Positions 1-9,952 of a DNA stretch of 64,000 nt are shown here, one piece after another; the stretch's first letter is position 1; each line of letters opens with the position of its first letter. The DNA is from Microbulbifer harenosus. GTDB taxonomy: Bacteria; Pseudomonadota; Gammaproteobacteria; Pseudomonadales; Cellvibrionaceae. The DNA lies in the NCBI RefSeq assembly GCF_005771435.1, contig NZ_VANI01000013.1, forward strand, positions 1 to 64,000. Direction: 5' to 3'. Below the pieces are notes generated by a model. That model saw only the letters and a program-made list of their open reading frames with translations, was not told the origin of the DNA and searched no databases. The position numbers were made by a program, and so were the translations under genes.

Positions 1-3000
1 GTGCCACTCGATCGGCGTTATCCACGATGAGATGTCCGAACTGCTGCAGTGGGTCGAGGACATAAATAGTGCCCGCCCCGGAAGCATCACCAGCTCCAGA
101 CGCGGCATTCAGTGTGCCCAAATACGCTGTGCGATCTGCGGTGTAAATACTGATACGACCGCCGGCACCTGCTGCATAGTCATCACTGCTACTACTCGTA
201 TTACGCTGACCACCGCCTACGGCTGAAATCAACCCGGTGTTTTGTCCACTGATTGTTTCCGCTTCAATATGCACGGAACCACCGGCACCCCCCCGATAGT
301 AGCCCCGCTCACCAGCCGCAAGAATCTGGCCATTTAGCTCAAGACTCGCAGCAAAAATTTCGACGACACCGCCACCACGGCTTGGATAGGAGGCATCATA
401 TCGATAGCCTGCAGCGCCCGCGAAACGTGCGCGCTCGTAGCGTCCATAGACGTTATCCCGATGGCGACGACTACCGCCATGGCTGCCGCCCCAGGACGTA
501 TTCTGGCTGAATTCCGGACCGTAATAGTCGTTCGCCGGATAGCCTTTGCCGGTAACATCTATTTTTGCCAGTTCGCCGACAGAAATATCACCGCCAACCG
601 ATAGCGTCAGTGGGTAAACCTGCTTTATTGAGGCATTGGTATACGGCACAGTCAGGACGGACTGATCCTGTAAAACAATATTTCCGGGCAAATCAATAAC
701 GGAGCTTTCCAGTACAGCTTCGCCAGACAGGTGCAGGTTTTGCGCGGTTACTGCCAGGGAGATAACACTGGCACTTCCAGCTATCGCCAGATCGCCGGCA
801 ACTTCCAATCCACCGTCAAAGTAAACAGTCCCCGAAGTCACCGTGAGCTGGTTAATACTGACTTTGTCACTGAAGCGCAAAGTGCTAGTGCCCAGATTAT
901 CTAGAAGTAGATTGGTAAGCTGTGGGGTGTGACGCAGTGTCACTGCTGCACCGCCTTCGCCTGCAAGCTGAATCAATTCCTGGCTGATCTCGCCCGCAAG
1001 CAGTGAACTGTTCGCGGCAAACTGCGAATTTACCAAATCCAATACAACCAATCGGTCTTCACCAATATCCAGTGAACTACCGCCCAGCAGCTGCACGCTG
1101 GCAAAGGTTTGCACACCGATCAGCTCTTTCCCAAGCGCGGAGTAAAGATCATCGCTGGTGTGAATCTCCAGCATACCTTCGCGGTTGCTGACAATCTGGT
1201 AGTGGCTACTGCCGGTCTCACTGGCATCCAGGTCGACCCAGAGCCCGTCTACACCATAGTCATAGGCATTGTCGGAATCTTTCCAGGGGGTACCGCTGAC
1301 TTCGATCTTCCAGACACCATTGGTGGGCTGGTACACATCGACGATCTGATGACGGCCCACTGAACGCAGTGGTGTACTGCCGGACTGAGCCACTCGATCG
1401 GCGTTATCCACGATGAGATGTCCGAACTGCTGCAGTGGGTCGAGGACATAAATAGTGCCCGCCCCGGAAGCATCACCAGCTCCAGACGCGGCATTCAGTG
1501 TGCCCAAATACGCTGTGCGATCTGCGGTGTAAATACTGATACGACCGCCGGCACCTGCTGCATAGTCATCACTGCTACTACTCGTATTACGCTGACCACC
1601 GCCTACGGCTGAAATCAACCCGGTGTTTTGTCCACTGATTGTTTCCGCTTCAATATGCACGGAACCACCGGCACCCCCCCGATAGTAGCCCCGCTCACCA
1701 GCCGCAAGAATCTGGCCATTTAGCTCAAGACTCGCAGCAAAAATTTCGACGACACCGCCACCACGGCTTGGATAGGAGGCATCATATCGATAGCCTGCAG
1801 CGCCCGCGAAACGTGCGCGCTCGTAGCGTCCATAGACGTTATCCCGATGGCGACGACTACCGCCATGGCTGCCGCCCCAGGACGTATTCTGGCTGAATTC
1901 CGGACCGTAATAGTCGTTCGCCGGATAGCCTTTGCCGGTAACATCTATTTTTGCCAGTTCGCCGACAGAAATATCACCGCCAACCGATAGCGTCAGTGGG
2001 TAAACCTGCTTTATTGAGGCATTGGTATACGGCACAGTCAGGACGGACTGATCCTGTAAAACAATATTTCCGGGCAAATCAATAACGGAGCTTTCCAGTA
2101 CAGCTTCGCCAGACAGGTGCAGGTTTTGCGCGGTTACTGCCAGGGAGATAACACTGGCACTTCCAGCTATCGCCAGATCGCCGGCAACTTCCAATCCACC
2201 GTCAAAGTAAACAGTCCCCGAAGTCACCGTGAGCTGGTTAATACTGACTTTGTCACTGAAGCGCAAAGTGCTAGTGCCCAGATTATCTAGAAGTAGATTG
2301 GTAAGCTGTGGGGTGTGACGCAGTGTCACTGCTGCACCGCCTTCGCCTGCAAGCTGAATCAATTCCTGGCTGATCTCGCCCGCAAGCAGTGAACTGTTCG
2401 CGGCAAACTGCGAATTTACCAAATCCAATACAACCAATCGGTCTTCACCAATATCCAGTGAACTACCGCCCAGCAGCTGCACGCTGGCAAAGGTTTGCAC
2501 ACCGATCAGCTCTTTCCCAAGCGCGGAGTAAAGATCATCGCTGGTGTGAATCTCCAGCATACCTTCGCGGTTGCTGACAATCTGGTAGTGGCTACTGCCG
2601 GTCTCACTGGCATCCAGGTCGACCCAGAGCCCGTCTACACCATAGTCATAGGCATTGTCGGAATCTTTCCAGGGGGTACCGCTGACTTCGATCTTCCAGA
2701 CACCATTGGTGGGCTGGTACACATCGACGATCTGATGACGGCCCACTGAACGCAGTGGTGTACTGCCGGACTGAGCCACTCGATCGGCGTTATCCACGAT
2801 GAGATGTCCGAACTGCTGCAGTGGGTCGAGGACATAAATGGTGCCCGCCCCTGAAGTATCACCAGCTCCGGAGGCTGCACTCAGTGCGCCCAAATACGCT
2901 GTGCGATCTGCGGTATACAGACTGATACGACCGCCGGCACCCGCCGCATAGTCATCACTGCTATTACTGGTATAACGCTGACTTCCACCATCAACAGATA

Positions 3001-6000
3001 TCTGAGACGTACTCAGGCCACTAACACTATCGACTTCTATATGTACGGAACCGCCGGCACCACCCCGATAATAGCCCCGCTCACCAGCCGCAAGAATCTG
3101 GCCATTTAGCTCAAGACTCGCAGCAAAAATTTCGATGACACCACCGCCACGGCTGGGATAGGAAGCGTCATACCAGTAGCCCGCAGATCCTGCGAAGCGC
3201 GCGCGCTCGTGCCGTCCATAAACGCTATCCCGATGACGGCGACTGCCGCCATGATTACCGCTTCTGGTCGCGCTCTGATTGAATTCCGGGCCATAATAGT
3301 CATTTGCCGGGTAGCCCTTGCCGGTGACATCAATCTTCGACAGCTCTCCAACAACAACGGAGCCACCGACGTAGAGTGAAGCCGCATACACTGTCTTCGA
3401 TGAAGCGCTTGCATGGGGTACGGTTATTTCTGACTCCCCCTCCAGCTGCAGATTGCCGACAATATTGAATCCGGAATCAAGCGCGAGCGAAAGCCAGGCG
3501 TTGTTTAATTGCACATCCCCAAGAACAGTCACTGAAGGCGCTTTAATCAAAGATGCTGCTGTCGGTTTTTCGGCGTAATCGAGAGACAGATCTTGTAACA
3601 CCAACTCAGAGGCAGAAGACAGACGACCGCCATCCCGAATCGCCAGTTGAACGACAGGCTCACTAATCAAAGAGCCAACAACCTGTCCGTTATCACTAAT
3701 CGTCGAAAGCGCAATGTCCTGAACAGTCAACCGGTCAGCACCCGTATCAAGGGAAGCTCCGCCGGTTACTGTCAAACTGGAAAATACATATTCACCAACC
3801 AGCTCATTACCCAATACCGAGATCAGGTCGTCCTCGGTATGAATTTCCAGAGTGTTCTCACGGTTCTCAACAATCCGATAAAGAGGGCCATCGGATTCAC
3901 TGGCATCCAGGTCTACCCACAGACCGTCAACGCCGTAATCAAAAGCGTTGTCAGAATCTCTCCAGGGGGTACCTTCGACCTCGATCTTCCATATACCGGC
4001 TAGTGGCTGGTAAACATCGACAATACGGTGGCGCCCAACGGTGCGCAGTGGAGTACTACCGGTCTGCGCTACATGGCCCGCATTATCAACGATCAGGTGG
4101 CCAAACTGCTGCTGCGGATCCTTGATATAGATAGTGCCCGCACCGGAGACATCACCTCCAGCCGATGCAGCACTCAAACTCCCCAGGTAATTACTACGAT
4201 CCGTTGTATACATGCTGATACGACCGCCAGCACCCGCGGAGTAGGTATCAGAGCTGCTACTGGTATAGCGCTGGTCACCGCCATTGGCTGCAATCTCACC
4301 GCTATTCAGCCCGCTGAGACTTTGCACTTCGACATGCACGGAACCACCGGCACCACCCCGGTAGTAGCCTCTTTCACCGTTGGCCAGAATTTTACCGTTC
4401 AAGTTAAGGCTGGCAGCAGTAAGTTCGATTACACCGCCGCCTCGCCCCACATCACCACTCGAGTTATAGCCCGCGGCACCCCCAAAACGAGCGCGCTCAA
4501 ACCGACCATAAGTATTATCCCGGTGACGACGACTTCCGCCGTGTCCAGATGCATGGTCAGCACTTTGTTTGAATTCGGGGCCATAGTAATCATTGGCCGG
4601 ATATCCCTTGGCCGAAACATCAAGCGCTGCACCTTCGGCAACGGTGATATTTCCCGTAACATTCATTGCCAGCTGATAAATCCGCTTATTCGCGGCACTG
4701 GCATAAGGAACCGTCAGGATTGCGTCATTAATGGAAACATTACCACCCACTTGCAGCGCTTCGTCCAATGCAAGAATGACGGTGAGAGTGTTTTCTGGAT
4801 CCACACCGGAAATATTGACATCACCGGCCACGGTCAACGACGGAGCATCAATGGTTGCCTGGCCGGCTCCCGTCAGGCTCATTTCAAAAAGCTCAATCGC
4901 CTGTTCAGTAACAATTCCTCCGCCCTGCGTAAGAGCCAGTTCGATCACATTCTGTGGAAGCGTGTCTGCGGAAATCGTCGCACTACTGATATCCGAGTCC
5001 GCAACTTGCACAACCTGGAGACGGTCCTCCCCTATATCCAGCCAGGCACCATTGCGGACACGCAAGCGGTCAAAGATATGAACACCTACCAGCTCGCTAC
5101 CGACATACTCCACCAGATCATCTGATGTGCCCACAACGAGGGTATTGGTACCATTTTCCAGAATACGATAGCGCGGCGCTGCCTCTCGCTCAGCATCCAG
5201 AACGACCCAACGCCCATCTATCCCCCACAGGTAATCCGTGCTAGACGCTTTCCAGGGGTCGCCTGCGACAGTAACTTCCCAACTATTCTCAGACAGTTGA
5301 ATGACAGACTCGATACGGTGGCGCCCGACGCCCGCCAAAGGCGTACTCCGGGAAGCCGCGGTTACTGAAAAGTTGTCTACGATCAGCTCGCCGTAGTTAT
5401 CCCCAGGTTTTTGAATAAACACCGTACCGGCGCCCGCGGCAGATCCCGTGTCCGCACGCAGTGCCCCGGAAAAACCACTGTCATCACCGACATAAAGGCT
5501 GATACGACCACCAGCGCCATGGTCACGACGACCATTTGCACCACGAACCTCGATAGAACCTGTACCGGACAGCTGTTCGGCTTCGATATGCACCGAACCA
5601 CCAGCGCCACCGCCGTCATAGTCTCCCAGAAGGCCATTTGCCCGAATAGCGGCGCTGCCAGTCAGCTCGATAGATTGGGCTTTAATCTTGACTACGCCGC
5701 CACCTGCCGAGGTGTTGGTGGCATTCTGATAGTCGCCGGAAGCGCCCGGGAGAACAGCCTGTTGATAGCGACCATACGCACAGGTAGCACTTGCGCTCTT
5801 GGTACGAAGACCGCCATGACAGGACCAGTTCTGACTATTTGCGTCTGGGCCACCGGTATACTGATCGAGATACCCCTTGCCATTGAGATCAATACTGCCA
5901 CCATCGGCGATTTTTACCGCGCCCGCCACATCCAGCGCCAGCGGATAGAACACATCACCACCCGCATTGGGAACAGTTAACTTCGCTCCGGACTGGACGA

Positions 6001-8674
6001 TGACATCACCGGTAACGGTTACGCCATTGGCACTGCGTACGATTAACGTAGTGTTGGCATCTACGATCAGATCCCCACCGACAACCAGTTCATCCACAAA
6101 AATACTGGAACTTCCTGCACCAGTTATCAACAGGTCGCCAGCGGACTCCAGCTTATAGGAAGAGACGAATACCGCATCGTCCATCGCGATACTTGCGGCG
6201 AGAAGGTCATCATCGAAGTAATCGAGGGTTACATCCGTCCATTCTTCGGCAATGGCATCCAGCGGGTTTACTTGATAACCAATTTCTCCCGTACTACCGA
6301 GATTACCCGCTAGATCCAGCGCTTCAACACGGAAGCTCAACTGGTCGATCACATCAGGGACCTTATAAACAAAGGTATAAGGAGGGGTGACGTCGGTATG
6401 AACCAGTTCGTTATTGGCAAAGAAATTGACAACAGCCACACGCACATCGTCCTCCACCTCAGCACTCACCCGGTAGGGTCGGCTCTGGAAAAGCTCCTTA
6501 CCAAACTCGGGCTGCTCCCAGGAAATCGTAGGTGCAATACCAGAGATATCCTGAAGCTCCCGGTACTGGTTAATGTAAAGTCGGTTGCGCGCGGTACAAT
6601 AGGCATAGCTAAGGTCCGCATCGACTCCGGAACAGTCGTAATCTCCGTACTGGCTCATATCAATTAACGCTTGATAGAGCGGATTGTTCGGGTCCTTGAT
6701 ATTGACGATCGGTAATGCGCTCGGAAATATAATCTCAGAGTAGAAAGCGTGATCGCCTCGCACTACCACATCATTGGGAAGAAAGTCCCGTGGTGTTTCG
6801 TTAACGACCGGTACAGTGGGATTGGAAAAATCAATACTCGGGTAGTATGAGCTTGATCCACCCGCAATAAATGCATGCTCTCCTTTGATAGCCACCTGAG
6901 TGGCACCAGAAACCGTCACACGTCCCAATTCCGTCGGATTGGTAGCCACGGTAACGCCCACCGCGATGACCACATCCCCCGATATGACGACGGCTAGTTC
7001 ACCCTCAACGGCCACAGATTTTAGGACAGAACCAAGCTGAAGACTGCCCAGCTCTGCAGCAGACTGCGGAGACGAAATATCGAGAATAACCAGGCCACGG
7101 GTTTCCGTAGCGAGATAGGCTTTGTTGTTTTCCAGAGCAATATCATTCACCTGCCCCGCTGCGGTATAAGTCGCCACTACAAAGGGCGCAGCGGGGTCAT
7201 TGATATTGACCATTGCCAGACCAGATTCTGTCGCCAGGTAGGCGATACCACCCGCAACCTTGACGTCCTTAGCCGCCGCAACCGAAAGGTTGCTTGCTAC
7301 AAATGGCGCTTTCGGGTCAGAAAGATCAACAATACTGAGGCCTTTTTGCGTCGCTACGTAAGCGGTAGAGCCTTCAACAGCAACATTGTTCGCCTGGTTT
7401 GTCAGTTCAATATAGCCGAGTGGCTGTGGGGTAAAGGTAACAACGGTAACCTGGACATCTTCGGAGAAATCTCCATTGGTCACGGTAACCGTAGCAATGC
7501 CTTCCTGACCGGCAAACACGCGGCCAGGCTCTATGCCGAAGTTGGCGATGTTCAGATCATTTGAGGTGTAGTTAGTACCTCGGGAAAAATCGGTGATGTC
7601 CACCTGACTACCATCGACAAGCGTGGCAGTTACGCTCAGCTGAAGAGCGGATTCGGAATCAATCGTGTTGTAGAAAAGTACCGCGCTACCTGGGGTGACT
7701 TCAATTTGTGTGATCAGCGCGCTGTAATTGGCATCTTGGCTATCGGTTGGGTCTGAGCCGACGGTCAGCTCAACGCCATCGTTGAGGCCATCTCCGTCGG
7801 TATCAAAAAGCAATGGATCGGTAATGAAACCATCTTCACCGTCCACAGTTTCTTCCAGATCGTCGATACCATCATCGTCGCTATCAGAAAGTCGGGGATC
7901 GGTGCCGATATTGAATTCTTCTAGATTAGAAAGGCCATCTTCATCCAGATCCTCAAATGCATCGACCGGATCAGAAGGATTTAGTCCATTTTCTGCTTCC
8001 CATTGGTCTGGCATGCCATCGTTATCTGCATCACCACCAATAGTTACCCTGACCAAAACAAAAGCTGATACACCGTCCTTCCTGGCGATAACGGTAGAGG
8101 CTCCACTACCGTTAACGGTTATAAGTCCATTAGGAGTAACAGAAACGACTTTCGGATTACTTGACTGATAGTTAATACCAGACTCCGAATAGGTAACATC
8201 AACTTTTTTTTCCACGCCGGCGTAAGACGCCAGCACTTTTAGCTGATAGGTTTCTCCCTGTTCACTAAAAAATAGTTCTGGCGTATACCCACTAAAATCC
8301 AGCGATCCATCTTCATTTACTACATACGAAAAAGCACTAGCATTAGAAAACTCAATTGACTCTGGAATTGGATCTATTGATTGAAATACGAACTGCCCAA
8401 CATCCACTCGCCCATTGGTTTCAACGCTAAAGTAGTCTGACTGAGCACTAAAGGTCGTACCGTCCACGTTACAAGTCGCTCGAGCGCGAACTTGCCCCAT
8501 ATTTGACGGGACATTTGGCATCGCCCAAGTTCCATCAGCGGACACACTGACAGTGCGATTGAGTATGCTGACCACACAATTTTCGCCCAGCTCGATCTGA
8601 CTTTGCGCCCAAGTTAGTTCTGCCCCAAAAAACCCCATAAACATAAAGAGGCAGCGCTTAAAATACGGCACCAT
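1..8674 (-). CDS. Giant exported repeat protein (BIG2, TSP3/EF-hand-like, LVIVD propeller, Gly-rich tandem repeats), 3' end outside window
   Basis: I translated the minus strand from the ATG at 8674 to the window edge and found 2891 codons without a stop; the gene continues to the left. Residues 1-23 look like a signal peptide ending WAQS. Next come a BIG2-like Ig domain (about 153-212, ending in a typical NGLITVNGSGASTV stretch), Asp-rich calcium-binding TSP3-like repeats (about 213-310), a second Ig-like domain (about 311-410), an LVIVD-type beta-propeller (about 418-700), a further Ig-like domain (about 711-805), and then at least five long tandem units to the edge. Each unit has a GKGYPANDYYGPEF-like segment, GGAGGSVHIE turns and a WKIEV..PW segment, suggesting a beta-helical fold. 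It starts 31 bp after the thioredoxin-like gene, so it is probably the last or near-last gene of that operon. Surface adhesion or matrix function is inference. The missing C-terminus could decide this (secretion signal, RHS core or anchor). Confidence 0.85.
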   Translation of the reverse strand, partial: MVPYFKRCLFMFMGFFGAELTWAQSQIELGENCVVSILNRTVSVSADGTWAMPNVPSNMGQVRARATCNVDGTTFSAQSDYFSVETNGRVDVGQFVFQSIDPIPESIEFSNASAFSYVVNEDGSLDFSGYTPELFFSEQGETYQLKVLASYAGVEKKVDVTYSESGINYQSSNPKVVSVTPNGLITVNGSGASTVIARKDGVSAFVLVRVTIGGDADNDGMPDQWEAENGLNPSDPVDAFEDLDEDGLSNLEEFNIGTDPRLSDSDDDGIDDLEETVDGEDGFITDPLLFDTDGDGLNDGVELTVGSDPTDSQDANYSALITQIEVTPGSAVLFYNTIDSESALQLSVTATLVDGSQVDITDFSRGTNYTSNDLNIANFGIEPGRVFAGQEGIATVTVTNGDFSEDVQVTVVTFTPQPLGYIELTNQANNVAVEGSTAYVATQKGLSIVDLSDPKAPFVASNLSVAAAKDVKVAGGIAYLATESGLAMVNINDPAAPFVVATYTAAGQVNDIALENNKAYLATETRGLVILDISSPQSAAELGSLQLGSVLKSVAVEGELAVVISGDVVIAVGVTVATNPTELGRVTVSGATQVAIKGEHAFIAGGSSSYYPSIDFSNPTVPVVNETPRDFLPNDVVVRGDHAFYSEIIFPSALPIVNIKDPNNPLYQALIDMSQYGDYDCSGVDADLSYAYCTARNRLYINQYRELQDISGIAPTISWEQPEFGKELFQSRPYRVSAEVEDDVRVAVVNFFANNELVHTDVTPPYTFVYKVPDVIDQLSFRVEALDLAGNLGSTGEIGYQVNPLDAIAEEWTDVTLDYFDDDLLAASIAMDDAVFVSSYKLESAGDLLITGAGSSSIFVDELVVGGDLIVDANTTLIVRSANGVTVTGDVIVQSGAKLTVPNAGGDVFYPLALDVAGAVKIADGGSIDLNGKGYLDQYTGGPDANSQNWSCHGGLRTKSASATCAYGRYQQAVLPGASGDYQNATNTSAGGGVVKIKAQSIELTGSAAIRANGLLGDYDGGGAGGSVHIEAEQLSGTGSIEVRGANGRRDHGAGGRISLYVGDDSGFSGALRADTGSAAGAGTVFIQKPGDNYGELIVDNFSVTAASRSTPLAGVGRHRIESVIQLSENSWEVTVAGDPWKASSTDYLWGIDGRWVVLDAEREAAPRYRILENGTNTLVVGTSDDLVEYVGSELVGVHIFDRLRVRNGAWLDIGEDRLQVVQVADSDISSATISADTLPQNVIELALTQGGGIVTEQAIELFEMSLTGAGQATIDAPSLTVAGDVNISGVDPENTLTVILALDEALQVGGNVSINDAILTVPYASAANKRIYQLAMNVTGNITVAEGAALDVSAKGYPANDYYGPEFKQSADHASGHGGSRRHRDNTYGRFERARFGGAAGYNSSGDVGRGGGVIELTAASLNLNGKILANGERGYYRGGAGGSVHVEVQSLSGLNSGEIAANGGDQRYTSSSSDTYSAGAGGRISMYTTDRSNYLGSLSAASAGGDVSGAGTIYIKDPQQQFGHLIVDNAGHVAQTGSTPLRTVGRHRIVDVYQPLAGIWKIEVEGTPWRDSDNAFDYGVDGLWVDLDASESDGPLYRIVENRENTLEIHTEDDLISVLGNELVGEYVFSSLTVTGGASLDTGADRLTVQDIALSTISDNGQVVGSLISEPVVQLAIRDGGRLSSASELVLQDLSLDYAEKPTAASLIKAPSVTVLGDVQLNNAWLSLALDSGFNIVGNLQLEGESEITVPHASASSKTVYAASLYVGGSVVVGELSKIDVTGKGYPANDYYGPEFNQSATRSGNHGGSRRHRDSVYGRHERARFAGSAGYWYDASYPSRGGGVIEIFAASLELNGQILAAGERGYYRGGAGGSVHIEVDSVSGLSTSQISVDGGSQRYTSNSSDDYAAGAGGRISLYTADRTAYLGALSAASGAGDTSGAGTIYVLDPLQQFGHLIVDNADRVAQSGSTPLRSVGRHQIVDVYQPTNGVWKIEVSGTPWKDSDNAYDYGVDGLWVDLDASETGSSHYQIVSNREGMLEIHTSDDLYSALGKELIGVQTFASVQLLGGSSLDIGEDRLVVLDLVNSQFAANSSLLAGEISQELIQLAGEGGAAVTLRHTPQLTNLLLDNLGTSTLRFSDKVSINQLTVTSGTVYFDGGLEVAGDLAIAGSASVISLAVTAQNLHLSGEAVLESSVIDLPGNIVLQDQSVLTVPYTNASIKQVYPLTLSVGGDISVGELAKIDVTGKGYPANDYYGPEFSQNTSWGGSHGGSRRHRDNVYGRYERARFAGAAGYRYDASYPSRGGGVVEIFAASLELNGQILAAGERGYYRGGAGGSVHIEAETISGQNTGLISAVGGGQRNTSSSSDDYAAGAGGRISIYTADRTAYLGTLNAASGAGDASGAGTIYVLDPLQQFGHLIVDNADRVAQSGSTPLRSVGRHQIVDVYQPTNGVWKIEVSGTPWKDSDNAYDYGVDGLWVDLDASETGSSHYQIVSNREGMLEIHTSDDLYSALGKELIGVQTFASVQLLGGSSLDIGEDRLVVLDLVNSQFAANSSLLAGEISQELIQLAGEGGAAVTLRHTPQLTNLLLDNLGTSTLRFSDKVSINQLTVTSGTVYFDGGLEVAGDLAIAGSASVISLAVTAQNLHLSGEAVLESSVIDLPGNIVLQDQSVLTVPYTNASIKQVYPLTLSVGGDISVGELAKIDVTGKGYPANDYYGPEFSQNTSWGGSHGGSRRHRDNVYGRYERARFAGAAGYRYDASYPSRGGGVVEIFAASLELNGQILAAGERGYYRGGAGGSVHIEAETISGQNTGLISAVGGGQRNTSSSSDDYAAGAGGRISIYTADRTAYLGTLNAASGAGDASGAGTIYVLDPLQQFGHLIVDNADRVA
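3..2837 (-). repeat. Two identical 1386-bp tandem units
   Basis: Positions 3 to about 1451 match 1389 to about 2837 at an offset of exactly 1386 bp (462 codons, in frame). Every segment I compared was identical, including silent positions. The match breaks on the left at base 2 (t versus a at 1388) and on the right near 2838, where ataaatagtgcc becomes ataaatggtgcc. A recent duplication or gene conversion fits. Collapse or expansion of such repeats during assembly is also possible. Confidence 0.9.
2838..6100 (-). repeat. Older diverged tandem units of the giant protein
   Basis: Three further units precede the identical pair in protein order. The conserved GKGYPAND landmark lies at about 534, 1920, 3306, 4596 and 5869, giving periods of 1386, 1386, 1290 and about 1270 bp, all multiples of three or close to it. 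Units 2-5 keep a basic GGSRRHRDxxYGRxERARF motif. Unit 1, nearest the propeller, lacks it and instead has two cysteines (SCHGGLRTKSASATCAYGR). Divergence rises towards the 5' end of the gene, so the array seems to have grown at its C-terminal side. Confidence 0.8.
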
Positions 8675-8705
8675 GTGCAATACCCATCCCTGAATCACGT
8701 GTTAA

Positions 8706-9425
8706 TTATCTAACCAACTTGGCCGGACGTACTTGGCCATTAAAAAATACGACATCGCCTTTGAGCAGATCCGCACCGACAAGTAAAACAAGCTCTTCAA
8801 ATAAATCTGGATCACTTTCGCGTTTAACCACAAACCAGGAATAACGCTCATCAAGAACCAGTTTATTTTCCAGATCATCAAGAGACACATTATCAGGAAA
8901 AATTAGTCCAAATTTTTCAGGGCTTCCCGCCCCAACACGAACCTCACTAAAAATTTCCCGATAACGCTCCCAGTCTATCCTTGTTATACCCTGAGGATTC
9001 CAAGAAAAACCGCTATCATTTTCATCCAACTTTGACTTAAGGAAATTCCAGCTGACGACCTTTCCGTCAAGCAAAATCTTAGGAACAAATGAAACCGATT
9101 CCTCTTCAAACTTCTCTATATTTGATTCCCACCTGGCATCATCGAAAGATCCCTCGCATCGAGGAATTTGTCCATTTATCGCAGATTCGATTACTACCAA
9201 TAATTCGGAGCTAGAACATTCGTAAATCTTGCGAACATACTCTCTACTTCCCTCACCAAGAATTGGAGCCCAAACCAACTCCAAATCGTAATTACTGTCA
9301 AGCCGTTCATAATCTCTAAGAACCCGCTTGCAATATGGACAATACGGATCCAAATAAATTTTTAGCTCCGACGACAAGGCTGAGACTGAAAAAAGCGATA
9401 AAAAAATAAAATATAGTAATTTCAA
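8706..9425 (-). CDS. Periplasmic thioredoxin-fold thiol:disulfide protein with CPYC site
   Basis: 239 residues. The first 18 or so form a signal peptide, followed at once by a beta strand and a CPYC active site (C29, C32) in the context YLDPYCPYCKRVLRDY, as in glutaredoxin or DsbC/DsbA-like proteins. A VPKILLDGKVV segment about 100 residues later supplies the expected cis-proline loop. Two more cysteines (IYECSSSE, PRCEGS) lie between. The second half has no family I recognise. It sits 20 bp downstream of the two-TM gene and 31 bp upstream of the giant repeat gene. The first gene of the same operon encodes a very cysteine-rich exported protein, so a dedicated disulfide oxidase or isomerase role is a reasonable inference. 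The gene is AT-rich compared with the core genes further right. Confidence 0.7.
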   Translation of the reverse strand: MKLLYFIFLSLFSVSALSSELKIYLDPYCPYCKRVLRDYERLDSNYDLELVWAPILGEGSREYVRKIYECSSSELLVVIESAINGQIPRCEGSFDDARWESNIEKFEEESVSFVPKILLDGKVVSWNFLKSKLDENDSGFSWNPQGITRIDWERYREIFSEVRVGAGSPEKFGLIFPDNVSLDDLENKLVLDERYSWFVVKRESDPDLFEELVLLVGADLLKGDVVFFNGQVRPAKLVR

Positions 9426-9445
9426 GAGCTCTCCCCAGAAGCAAC

Positions 9446-9952
9446 CTATGAACTCTTTATTTCTTTAACCGGAACCCCAAATTCCTGCGATATATTTCCG
9501 GCCAAAGATCTGGCCATCCAATATCCACTATCATCAAAAAAACGTTGCAGAGAAATAATTCTTCCTTTGCCATCCTTGAGGCTAACTTTCGTCACGGAAC
9601 TCGCAAGCCGCCTATCTCCATACTCATTAATCGCTGCTATCTTGCTATACGTTCCTCGCTCAACAATGATAAATTTTATATCCCGCATATCGTATAGCGT
9701 AGAAGTTCCTACACCCAAAACCCCCTTCCTAACTACAAGACTTGTAGAACCGAAACTTAGATAATTGACAGTGGAGAGAGAAAAAAAAATACAAAGCAAT
9801 GCTACCAAAATAAAAAATGACCATGAGAAGTAGCTACCATAGACTTTATAAATTTTCACCCCAGCCGGCGCAACAAAACATAAATAAAATAAGAAAACTA
9901 AAACCAACTTCGCCTTAGAAGAATCATTTTTATATAGCAGCTTATGAGGCAT
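9446..9952 (-). CDS. Two-TM membrane protein with PH-like cytoplasmic tail
   Basis: 168 residues. Two hydrophobic helices (about 16-33 and 41-60) are followed by a soluble tail of about 105 residues. The tail has the pattern of short beta strands and a C-terminal helix seen in bacterial PH-like (YdbS/bPH-type) domains, for example LVVRKGVLGVGTSTLYDMRDIKFI. This assignment rests on pattern only. Its ATG (9952) directly abuts the TAG of the upstream gene (9953-9955), indicating co-translation. The sequence is AT-rich. I do not recognise a specific family. Confidence 0.6.
   Translation of the reverse strand: MPHKLLYKNDSSKAKLVLVFLFYLCFVAPAGVKIYKVYGSYFSWSFFILVALLCIFFSLSTVNYLSFGSTSLVVRKGVLGVGTSTLYDMRDIKFIIVERGTYSKIAAINEYGDRRLASSVTKVSLKDGKGRIISLQRFFDDSGYWMARSLAGNISQEFGVPVKEIKSS

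Noticed and set aside
1-2774. CRISPR array or IS element as explanation of the perfect direct repeats
   Set aside because: The units are 1386 bp, in frame, without spacers, terminal inverted repeats or a transposase; they are internal repeats of one protein.
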